Part shown: piece by piece, positions 9,437 through 19,836 of the stretch | How positions within the stretch are numbered: position 1 is the first letter of the stretch | Layout: every line of letters starts with the position of its first letter | NCBI GenBank assembly: GCA_022836615.1 | Contig: MU405315.1 | Location: 78,196-142,195 of the forward strand | Origin: Annulohypoxylon bovei var. microspora | Lineage: Eukaryota; Ascomycota; Sordariomycetes; Xylariales; Hypoxylaceae | Direction of reading: 5' to 3' | DNA length: 64,000 nt | Notes under the pieces: generated by a model | Told to the model about the DNA's origin: nothing | The model's database searches: none | Seen by the model: only the letters and a program-made list of their open reading frames with translations | Position numbers and translations under genes: made by a program

Positions 9437-12400
9437 TTATATACTTGCACGACGTGGTGCCATCGTTCTTCTTAGTGCCTTCTTCGCTTCAGTCTCCTCA
9501 ACCAACGGAAGCACACCTTCTTCCTTCAGCCGGTGGAGGAATTCCTTACCAAACTTGTACCCTACTCCGTAGATCTCATCGAACTTTCCGAAGTCTAGAG
9601 TACCATAATGATCGATTGGCGGGCGCATGTAAATACATCCTGGGGTCATCTTCGCCCGCTCTAGAGCATCAACACTAGACACGTAGGCTAATCGAGCTTG
9701 AATTTCCGCCAGAGTAGGGGGATTTGGGATGTTTGAAAAGGGATTCCATCTGTTGAAAAATGCCCAAACGCCCGAAAGAGAATCTCCATAGCCTTGAGGT
9801 GTATCGTCGTCTAAGGACCCCACGTCGATGGCAAAGATGACGGAAGCACCAAGAGACTTCATATGAGATACGGTGAGGTTGTCGATGTATCCACCGTCCA
9901 AGAGCATGCTGCCTTCGTCGCACAGCGGCGGAATAAGGCCGGCTAAGGACATTGATGCGCGCACGTATCGCCAAGCATACCCACTGGTGTGGATTTCAGG
10001 TCGGCTCTTGCTGATATTCGTAGTATTGCAATAATATTCTAACCAGAAGTCTTCGATCTGGTGCTTACCGAAGGTCTTGAAGATCCCGCGGTTGAACTCG
10101 TGGCCGGTAGTGTAGGACGCGGATGGATATGTCAGATCCAGTGCAAAGCGCCACATGCTTGCCATCCTCCCGGCGAACTTTTTAGCTAGGCCAAACATAG
10201 GTACTATATCAGCATGGCGCGCATAGAGCGCCCCGATGAACGAACCAATCGACGTGCCTCCAATGATATCGATGGGGATACCGGCCTCTTCCAAGGCTTT
10301 GATAATACCAACTTGGGCGAGGCCTCGGGCACCGCCCCCTCCAAGGACGAGACCGATCGACTTGCCGCAAAGTCTTCTTGCAAGCCTCTGAAAATCTCCT
10401 TTATAGGGAGCGTCGGGTGAATAGTAAGGCCTTTGTCGAATTTTCTGGACTGTATACTTTTGTATCTCAGCCTGCAGAATTTGTACACGCTCCTTTAAAG
10501 TTGGCCCGCCCTTCCTGGCTGGCGGATGCGAGGCAACGGTATTTGCTTGAAAGGCCATCTGCAAGTGATAATGACCGCCATTAATCCAAACACGGTTTCT
10601 CAACCAAGATCTTGTCAGGCCGGGAGGCGAGTACCGATCAGCGTGAAGGAGGACTAATGTTTTACGGGCGGTTGACTTCATGCCAAGCATGAATCGTTCG
10701 AATTCGCCTATCTCGGGAGACCCCTCGGCCAGACCTACGAGAAGAATACAGTCGGCCTGCGTGATGCATGTCTGGGTCCAAGGTGAGGTTACACTTGTGT
10801 CTAAGAACTCAGGTTAGAATTGCACATGGCTAGAGACTTGACTGATACCAGTGAAATATGTATTAGGGTCAGGAAAAAATTAGAGTTTAATGCCTTCATA
10901 GACGGCGCTCTGGATATAATTTGTTCATCATACTAATGAGAAATGCGGAGATGAGTAGAGGGGAAAACGACTTACCGGCAACATAGACAACCAACCCGTA
11001 CTTCTCTTCCAAATCGGCAAGGTAATGGGATAACTTCAAGTTACCCATCCTGTTGAACGCATGCTTACCGAGATGGCTGAGAATCGCGGCCTGGTTAAGG
11101 GATGTGGCGCCATTTGGCACGCCGACTTGCGTAAGAGCATTCATCAAGCGGTTTCCGAATTCAACTACAGGGATGCCAGCTCTGACTGGAAGGATGGCCA
11201 CGGTCCTAATATTAAGTGTCGACGAAATCTTATTAATAGATGCACCAGCCGCAGCCTCCTTTCCCATAAGGTTAGATGGATCATCAACAAATAACCGCAT
11301 TCGAGCTGCGATTATTTTTGAGATCTTAATCGTGATGTTCGGGTGCTCCTGAGCAAGGCTGTTGAATAGGGTACGAGGAAATTTGACCAGCTCCGTAGCA
11401 CGGATGGCATGCAAGGTTCCCGAACGAGTGGACTCGGTCATAACTTCTAGTTCACCAACACTATCGCCTTGACCAAATTCTGCGCGGACATTCATTCCCC
11501 CATCCTTTCGGTCCTCTACTAACCGTAGTCTTCCATTGAGGACGAGATAGATTGCCTCACTCTCCTCGTCTTTATGGAATAAGACCTGCCCAGCATTGAC
11601 TTGTACCCATTCGAGCGCGAAGTCGATGTGGAGGATAAGTTTCGGAAGTAGACTAGTTAGTCTCTTTGCCATTGTCAGAAGTACGATTGGATATCTCTCT
11701 ACGATCTTCTCCAGAGTTGCTCGAGGGATGAAACCAACGTATACATCCGTCTTCGCGACCACGTCGATAAATGACCTATATGATGACACGGTGCCGACGT
11801 AGCCCGCGAGGCCACCTGGTTTCACGAGTCCCACACGGCGACGATCTGGTTTGGTACTTCGTTTTCCATCGGTAGCGCTTCTATTGCGACCCGAATCTTT
11901 GGCTGGACCAAGAGGTGACGATCGCTGAGTTTCTTGGGATTCCGCCCTGTGCATTGCAGTCGTCGACGTCCTACTCGAAGAACTCAGGATATTACTTCCC
12001 GAATCTTCTAAAGGAACACAGATATCGAGAAATCCGTCAATGACGTAGTAAAGCCCTGGGCTTCGCTCGCCTTGCTCAACTAATACAGATCCTTGGCGGA
12101 AGAACACGATTTCTACATCATGTTTCATCTCTGAGGCGAGAAACTGTACGTTTGGCGTACTCATCGAGATGCCCCCGGAAGTCATCGATTCGGCGTCCCA
12201 GTCTGTCGCGCCATCAAAAGGATCCATGAATCCAAACGCGTTGCTGCTGAACACAGCCTTCTGCCTTCTCTGATCATAGGAAACTAGTCTCGGAGACCCT
12301 TCTGTGGACCCCGGTCCCCTGGATGACGATTCTCCACTACTCATGCCCAAGGCCTTGAAAACGCACTCCAGCACGGATACTCTGAATATGTTATCCTCGT

Positions 12401-14221
12401 CTACAGATTCGCGGGGGTCAATTGATAAACGAGCCCGCTTCTGCGTCGCGAAAGGGTTGAAAGCACGTTGACCTAGAGGACTCGCATCGGCTTTCCGGAA
12501 ATTGTCTGATGGGTGGAAGTGGTCCAGGATGGGTATCTCCAAGGTGCCAGAGGATCCCCCACCACGGGCTATCTGGACGTTAGCCAGTAGATCGCCCGGG
12601 CTAGGGGTGTGAATCGAGAGGCGTTCTTGTGGGGGCTGAATTGTAGAAGCCACCACGGACTGGGGGCGGGCACGACTCATTGCCTGTAGCGCTGCTTCCT
12701 TACGCAGGCTTGTCGACGAGCTACGACGGCGAGCCGTCGCTGAGGCGTTATGCAAAGCGATTCCTTTACCGCTTTCTTCCTCGCCAGCCCTCTCCCTCTC
12801 CTGCTTAAACTTCTCCTTCAGACGTTCTAAAGCGTCACCTCGGAGTACGTTCGGTAACTGACAAGTTGTGTAATGAATCATGTTCTTCTCTGTCTGAAGG
12901 ACCTCGTTGGTTAAACCGAGATAGTTATATGCAGTAGCTAGAGTAACGCGCTGAAATCTAGACAAGATTACATGAACTATATGAGCAGTGGCCTTAGGAT
13001 ACACTCTGATTAACCGACGGAATGCACTTGCGGGTATTATCGCAATCGTTGTATCGACTGTTGCCCTCGCAATGATATCGGGGTGAACAGATGTGGCCGC
13101 CCGCTTTGGAGCAGGACGATGCGTCTTCCGAGGCAGTGGTGAATCGTCCAAGGAAATAGGGGGGATCTTCGGTAGGGCGGTTTGAATTGGAGAAGAGGGA
13201 GCCGTAACCTCAGGTTCGTAGGGCGTTGCTTCAGTTAGAAAAACTGGCATATCGTGCTGACGAGAAAATGTAGCGCTGGCTAAACGTTGATGAGCAGAAC
13301 GTTCATCAGTCCCGCCGGGTTCCAGAGTATCCTCAGATGGTAGCTTGAGCTTGACGTCTTCTGTGAATAGGGACATTATTGAGAAAAGCGACGACATGGG
13401 ATTGCCATTTCGGACTTCGGTCAACAGCTGATACCGTTGTTGACCAGGGATGGACTGCTCATCTTCAGAGAACGAAGAATGCATTAAATCCTCACGATCT
13501 ATAGTGGATTGAGATGAGTGGTTAGGGTTAGCGGACTTGACAAAGATCTCCACAAGCCCATCTACGACGAGACAGAACCCTTTCTCCTCTTCCAGGTTCA
13601 GCGTCTCCCCAGCTATTAGCTTTCTGGTCTGCATACTTCTAGTCAACTCGTGAAACACAGGACGTTCTAGATACCCAAAAATTTTGATGGCACTGAGGAA
13701 TTCATCTAGGTAATTAGTCAGACCGGGTTTAGCTCCTTCCTCGTGGCCGTCTGGAAAGAGATCTAGTTCGGGTTCCTTGCGCTGCGGTTCTGGAGGAAGA
13801 CGAGAGTACATATTTAAGTAGCGATATCTCACAACCCAAGTGACTGCAGAAGCCATAAGCAACAATATCAGAGCCCTAATTTCAATGTTAGCATATAAAG
13901 GCTAGGAAGAATGAAGGGGGATATTTACAAAGTTGTAGCATTCATCGTCACAGTCCAGGTGGTAGAGAATAGTGTGAAGAGTAAGGTAGGCACAGATATT
14001 GTGGTAAGCTTGAGACTCCAGTACAATATTGACGAGAGGATATGAAGTATGAAAAGAACGAATCGGACAATAAGCCCGAGCCACGAAGAGGAACCCTGAG
14101 AGCGAGCAACATCATCTACCCGCGTGACAGCAGATGTGACAGCGGCCGAAGAGCTATTCGCGATAGCCGAGACAGCCTGAGAGATGGCCATCTCGACACT
14201 GGTAGCGGTGGACTGATCCAT
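9437..14221 (-). CDS. NTE1: NTE1, patatin-like lysophospholipase of the ER
   Basis: Fungal homologue of neuropathy target esterase, which deacylates phosphatidylcholine and lysophosphatidylcholine at the ER membrane. Three exons, 14221-13929, 13875-10976 and 10800-9437, give 1518 aa; all phases agree. The N-terminus has two hydrophobic spans: LGLIVRFVLFILHILSS, then a second formed across intron 1 (ALILLLMASAVTWVV) that runs into RYRYLNMYSRLPPEPQ. Three cyclic-nucleotide-binding-like domains follow (near residues 170, 690 and 810), separated by long Ser/Pro/Arg-rich linkers. The C-terminal patatin domain has GGGGARGLAQ (oxyanion hole), the serine elbow GGTSIGS and the catalytic Asp in DGGYIDN. 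Intron 2 (175 bp) restores VVYVAD-TSVTSPWTQ. It is transcribed divergently from SUI2 across 750 bp. Confidence 0.97.
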
Positions 14222-14971
14222 GCCCGTACGTAAGGCAGGTAATATGTATGGTCTATTCAGTTCGCATTCAATAGCTGTAGCATATCATGGTCGAGAAGAA
14301 AATCATCCTCCTGAACGATAGAAAAGCCAGGTCCCGGCTCTGTCTACCGACTGGCTGAAGCTGGAAAGGTGTTTCCAGTGAATCTGCGGCGCCAGAGACA
14401 TTTGGGCTGGTTCAAGGAGTAGATATAAAATTATTGCAGGAGAGAAAACTCCCAGACATGTGCAAGAGTGGAGAGCTTGTCGAATTTGAAGGGACCCTGC
14501 CAAGTGGACCTTTTTGATTACCTAATCAATTACGGCGGATGAATTCTTCCGTGCACCTAGCCACAATATACCTAGATACTTAACTTTGGGCGTCCGTCGC
14601 ATGTAAAATTGTGGCTATTTGTGTGGCTTTGAAGACTCGTACCTTGTAACCCCGCCAAACCTGGGAAGATTTAGGTGCCACACCCCACGCTCAGGTCATA
14701 AAGATTTCGATCATTGGCAAATTTGTGACTCCCATCTTGCACAGCAAGAAAATAATTTGTCAACCGGCTTGGTTTACCACGGCGACGCGCACAGCTTTCG
14801 CAACACCACAAGGAAACCTGATTCTCCAGATTTATAAAGCAGACAAGATCACCTACTGGATTTACGACTTACAGAGAAATCTCAACCCCGCCTAAGCGCG
14901 CGATCTTAGGCCAACAATCGGCTTTCTACAATCAATCATATCGAAGTCGCCTATTACTATTCTCGCTCAAG
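14222..14971. promoter_or_regulatory. Divergent promoter region of NTE1 and SUI2
   Basis: A 750-bp space between two divergently transcribed start codons, so it must contain both promoters. It includes 5' leaders on both sides. No known regulatory motif was identified; that it is shared rather than two separate promoters is inference. Confidence 0.5.
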
Positions 14972-16072
14972 ATGTCATTAACAAACTGTCGCTTCTACGA
15001 GGAGAAGTATCCGGAGATCGATAGCTTCGTCATGGTTAATGTCAAGCAGGTTTGTCACCCAGCGCCCACAATATTTCTAGTTTGCCTAACACAATCTACA
15101 ATCTAGATCGCCGATATGGGTGCTTATGTCAAACTCCTCGAATACGATAACATTGACGGCATGATTCTTCTTTCCGAGCTTTCGAGACGACGTATCCGAA
15201 GTATCCAGAAGTTAATTCGCGTTGGTCGTAACGAGGTTGTGGTGGTGCTCCGAGTCGATAAGGAGAAGGGTATGTGTAGCAAGCGAGGATATAATAGCGC
15301 ATGAACGCAATGCTGATTGATATTAGGATATATCGATCTCTCGAAGCGCCGTGTTTCCCCAGAGGACATTGTTAAGTGCGAAGAACGATACAACAAGAGC
15401 AAGATGGTCCATTCCATTATGCGCCATGTGGCTGAGAAGACCCAGACACCTATCGAGAGTCTGTATGAGAGCATAGGTTGGCCCTTGAACAAGAGATATG
15501 GTCACGCCATTGACGCGTTCAAGCTCTCTATAACGTAAGAAGTTTTTGCGCCATGCCGTATTTTCTCATCACTTACTCATATTCGTAGGAACCCCGACGT
15601 ATGGAGCGACATCACATTCCCAAGCGAGGCGGTAGCGGAGGAACTTAAGTCGTACATCGGAAAGCGCCTAACACCCCAACCCACTAAGGTTCGTGCCGAC
15701 ATCGAGGTCACCTGCTTCGAGTATGACGGAATCGATGCTGTTAAGACGGCCTTAAGAACAGCCGAGGCCCAAAATACCGCGGAAATCCAAGTGAAAGTAC
15801 GACTCGTCTCTCCCCCTCTCTACGTTTTAACTAGCACATGCCTGGACAAGAGCATCGGTATCCAGCGACTGGAGGAGGCTATCGTGGATATTCGCAACAC
15901 CATCACGGGCGCGGGTGGTCAACTCGTCGTCAAGATGGAGCCGAAGGCAGTCACGGACTCGGACGATGCCGAGTTGCAGGCATTGATGGAGAAACGAGAA
16001 CGTGAGAACGCGGAAGTTAGCGGAGACGAGAGCGTCAGCGAGAGCGATGACAACATTCCCGAGACCGTGTAA
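14972..16072 (+). CDS. SUI2: eIF2 alpha subunit (SUI2)
   Basis: Alpha subunit of translation initiation factor 2, part of the eIF2-GTP-Met-tRNAi ternary complex. Four exons, 14972-15049, 15107-15269, 15327-15534 and 15589-16072, give 310 aa (yeast is 304). The N-terminal S1-type OB fold runs through FYEEKYPEIDSFVMVNVKQ and YVKLLEYDNIDGMILL. The regulatory phosphorylation site is intact: LLSELSRRRIRS, with Ser52 counting Met (Ser51 in mature numbering), the target of Gcn2-type kinases. The helical domain contains RHVAEKTQTPIESLYE and the C-terminal alpha-beta domain contains VRLVSPPLYVL. An acidic Ser/Asp/Glu tail ends the protein. The introns are 54-57 bp with standard sites. Confidence 0.98.
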
Positions 16073-16582
16073 GTTGTCGTTGGGTTAGGGGCATTTCAAT
16101 TACTAGTTCCACAGTTCCACCGCATGGGGTAGAAGGCTAGGTTAAGGGTACCTACCTGGGAGGTCTTGACTTTTACGGGACATAAAAGTACCTAGCATGC
16201 GAATAGAGCATCGTGTTTTCGAAATGAAATAAAATTGGCGATAATTCTGCTTTTTGACTTGAAACTTGCCATGTGGTGATTAGATATTTCACACTCAGGA
16301 GAGACCGGGATAGGTTACATACTCCTGAAGGCTCAAGCTGTTTTAACATCATATATTTTTATCCGACATTGATATTAAGATATGCAGCTAAAAAAGCTAA
16401 CTTCCTTATGTAACATTGAACCTCTAAATTTCACAGGTGGGGCTAGCATGTATTCGATCATGAAGGTTCTTAGCTTCAATGTTAATATCGTACCAAATGC
16501 TTCGCACTTCAACTTCTTACTCTCAAAACCTTACTATTCCCCAAGGTTATTACAGACCAGTCTTTGGATCAACTCATGCCTA
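16073..16582. other. Intergenic spacer
   Basis: About 510 bp between SUI2 and IMP2. The IMP2 frame stays open upstream to 16382, but the codons before 16583 are A+T-rich and do not look like an IMP2 N-terminus. Repeats of GGTACCTACC-type sequence occur near 16148. Confidence 0.5.
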
Positions 16583-17199
16583 ATGGCATTTCGGCCGGTA
16601 TGGTCACAGATCAAACGTGAACGACGACGTTATGGTAGATTCGGATATCGCCTATTCGCATTCGCAACATGGATTCCCGTGATCTCCATGTTCCATCACT
16701 ACATTGGTGAATTGGCTTGGATTAATGGCCCCTCAATGTATCCGTTTTTGAATGCGGAGAAAGACCAGACGACACGGAAAGACATAGTGATTAACTACAA
16801 ACTCAATGCGCAGTACGGGCTGCGGCGAGGCATGATCGTTACTTTCTGGTGAGTATTCAATGGCTTACGAGGTGTGCCTATCTATTCCCTCTTTGCTGAC
16901 CCGAGCTCTTGCGTTCTCGTAGGAACCCTACTGATCCGGAGCTCGTGGCTATTAAGAGGATTGTTGGGCTTGAGGGTGATATCATAAGGACGCGAAGTCC
17001 TTATCCCTCTCGTACCGTCCAAGTACCGATGGGTCATGTATGGGTTGAAGGAGACGGAGGTGAGCGCTTGAGTAGGGATAGTAACAGCTACGGACCGATT
17101 TCAACAAATCTGATTATCGGTAAAGTCACACACGTCGTGTGGCCGTGGCACAGAGCTGGTAGAGTACGATGGTGGGAATTTGTAAAGGACATTAGGTAG
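16583..17199 (+). CDS. IMP2: Mitochondrial inner membrane peptidase subunit 2
   Basis: S26-family signal peptidase that removes sorting signals from proteins inserted from the matrix or intermembrane space side of the inner membrane; acts as the Imp1-Imp2 complex. Two exons, 16583-16848 and 16923-17199, give 180 aa. The first ATG matching the family length was chosen (MAFRPVWSQIKRERRR). A hydrophobic segment (FAFATWIPVISMF) precedes the catalytic serine box NGPSMYPFLN (Ser51). The general-base lysine is in LVAIKRIVGLEGD (about Lys100, just after the intron). GHVWVEGDGG and RDSNSYGPI are the conserved C-terminal boxes. Imp1 versus Imp2 was judged from the SMYP box and the length. Confidence 0.92.
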
Positions 17200-17772
17200 G
17201 AATTGAACAACATTTGAATCTTCCAACCCTTCTCCTTTCTATACTTATCATCTACCATCCAATGTCTTAACATGACAGAACCTTGAAGCTCTGTTGCGAC
17301 CCCGATGCATATATCCATAAAAAGCTCTGTTCTACATACATACCCCGCTACATAGATACTTATCTAATATACATAAGATAAGAGATAAGACCTACATAGA
17401 TATGTGGATTTCGCGGGACCGTTGTAAACCGCGCGTAAACTGATCACCGATATGACCGATATCACTAGGTAGTTTTCTAAATATTTAAATCACACGTCGA
17501 AAATTTCCCAACAATTCCTCTCGTTCAGAATATTTCAGCGTTCGCTTGGTGGTCGCTCTCAGGCGCGATCGCCTCGTACGATATAACATTTAGAATAAAT
17601 TTGCGACATCGTGGAATGCCTATTGGCGAAAATATTACGACCGTCTGCTACAGTCACTAGTCTGGCTGAACAACCCGATTCTTCTTCAGGTTTTGGTTAC
17701 AACGATGGACCTTAGGAGAACAAATCTTTGTTGTCAGTTATCAAGCTTACGACTCAGGCGCATGGTCATAAG
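17200..17772. other. Intergenic spacer
   Basis: About 570 bp between IMP2 and the carrier gene. It includes an ACATAGATAC/ATAAGATAAG-type simple stretch at about 17340-17400. No gene was seen. Confidence 0.5.
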
Positions 17773-18983
17773 ATGACCCCCAACGATGGGGAACTGGAGG
17801 GACGCCCGCCCTATATCCACGTGGGTGCTACAGTCGCATAAAAGCAAGTTTTCGAAGACTAACGCTTGTTCGTAGTCCATGATCGCCGGAGGGCTTGGTG
17901 GAACGACCGGTGATATGCTGATGCACTCACTCGATACCGTCAAAACTCGACAGCAAGGCGATCCTCATTTTCCACCCAAGTATACTTCTCTGGGTTCTTC
18001 TTACTATACCATATGGCGACAGGAAGGAATCCGACGTGGGTTGTATGGAGGTTGGCTCCCGGCGATGATGGGCTCGTTCCCCGGCACAGTTCTCTTCTTC
18101 GGAACTTATGAATGGAGCAAGCGCCATATGTTAGACTATGGCATTCAGTCCCATGTTTCCTATCTAATAGCCGGTATGTATTGAAGTCATCGCCGGTGTA
18201 GTTTGGCTTGCTAAAACGTGTTTAGGTTTTATCGGCGATTTTGCCGCATCGATAGTCTATGTTCCTTCTGAAGTATTGAAGACCCGGCTTCAACTTCAGG
18301 GACGGTACAACAACCCTCACTTCAAATCCGGATACAACTACCGTGGAACTTTGGATGCCGCGAGGACTATTATTAGAACGGAAGGGTTTGCAGAGCTGTT
18401 TTCCGGATATAAGGCAACTCTATATCGAGACCTACCATTTTCTGCTTTGCAGTTCATGTTTTATGAGCAGTTTCAGAGCTGGGCCCGCCAGTACAAGAAC
18501 AACCGGGACATTGGGGTTCGATTAGAACTTCTGACTGGAGCTGCCGGCGGGGGACTAGCCGGTGTTCTCACTTGTCCCCTCGACGTAGTTAAGACTCGAC
18601 TACAGACACAAGTCGATCCAGTTCCAGTTATAGGGAAACCGAAAGGTCGCTCAGTTAAAGAGACTATGTCAGGACCTAAAGATACAGCGGCAAAAGAAAC
18701 CCGGCCCTTACCTCCACGAAAACAGCAACAGCGTCCCATTTCGACCTCATCACCATCAACACATACACCACGACCAGGCGCTATTCCTTTAGACGAAGAC
18801 TCGATATTTAGGGGTCTCAGGTTAATTTATAAAACCGAAGGTATTGGTGGATGGTTTAGGGGAGTCGGGCCAAGATTTGTTTGGACTAGTGTACAAAGCA
18901 GTTGCATGTTGTTCTTGTACCAGACCATGCTACGAAAATTAGAAGTATGGCTTCCGATAGAAAGATCTGATATCTCAGGTTAG
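17773..18983 (+). CDS. Mitochondrial carrier, Mme1 (YMR166C)-like
   Basis: SLC25-type inner-membrane carrier. Three exons, 17773-17820, 17876-18173 and 18226-18983, give 367 aa. The three repeat signatures are HSLDTVKTRQQ, VPSEVLKTRLQ and CPLDVVKTRLQ. The blocks MIAGGLGGTTGDMLMHSLD, GRYNNPHFKSGYNYRGTL and YKATLYRDLPFSALQFMFYE closely resemble what I know of yeast Mme1, a mitochondrial magnesium exporter, so magnesium export is the best guess. The third repeat carries an extra hydrophilic segment of about 70 residues, rich in Lys/Pro/Ser/Thr, between the third signature and IFRGLRLIYKTEGIGG, which would sit in the matrix loop. The first exon is small (16 codons) and an additional upstream exon cannot be excluded. 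Confidence 0.85.
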
Positions 18984-19836
18984 ATTACTTGAAAAGGTCT
19001 TTAAGCCTGGAGTCCGTGAAGGGGCGGCGGGAGGTGGGGATTATGAGGGATTGTAACAACTCAACACATCTACACGGCGTTCAAGGATGATAAGGGGTTA
19101 AGGAGGAAAGAGAAAAAAAGAATAGACGTCGTGGTAAATAGAAATCTCCGGTTGATTCATCGACAAGGCATATGAAATCCTAACATATATATTGGGTATA
19201 TTTACGAATTTGGGGTCCCCTACAGGACGTACACAATCTGGATGGTCGATCTTATTAATTGCATATCGGAAAATGACACAGCGATATGTTGCTACTAGGT
19301 AGGTACCCAGAATGGCGTCAGGAAAAGTGCAGACAGTGGGTGTATACAGTCCAGAACACTGTATGTTATATATCCTTTGCACTACCTCTTGAGGTAACTT
19401 ACACGAAATATGGCTGGCAATAGATGGTAATTAGATAATCAGGGGATACCTTTTGAGAACGTGCGAGACACTGTATACGCGCACTGTCTGCACTTTTCCT
19501 GACGCCATTCTGGTACCTAGGGTCCTAGGCTGCTGGGTAAGTGGGGTTTGATTTTTCAAGGTTTAGTCCTCGGTAGACTTAACTAAGCCGGCCCACGTCA
19601 AATAATGATGGTACGATTCAGACATCGATTCAGACATTACCTATACACATGAGTCTTTTCAAAACAGAGTTCATAAATTACACATTTTTAATCTCGGTTT
19701 GATCACGAGGTTAGGCAAGCGGTGTTGATGCTGTCCTCTCACAATTCTTTAGTTTTATTAAACTATGGAGTAACATAATCGGCAATTCTTCTTCGAACGT
19801 TTGAATGATCGATATGGCAGCGCACATCTTAAAACT
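18984..19836. other. Intergenic spacer containing an inverted repeat
   Basis: About 850 bp between two plus-strand genes. The only structure I see is the long inverted repeat listed separately (19302-19517). The rest is A+T-rich, with no supported frame. Confidence 0.6.
19302..19517. repeat. Long inverted repeat (arms about 47 nt, spacer about 121 nt)
   Basis: The left arm (19302-19349) starts GGTACCCAGAATGGCGTCAG. The right arm (19471-19517) ends CTGACGCCATTCTGGTACC and reads as its reverse complement with about three differences, including one extra C. The internal part is unrelated single-copy-looking DNA. The layout fits a small non-autonomous element of about 216 bp or a transcribed hairpin. 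No clear target-site duplication was found outside the arms. Confidence 0.85.
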
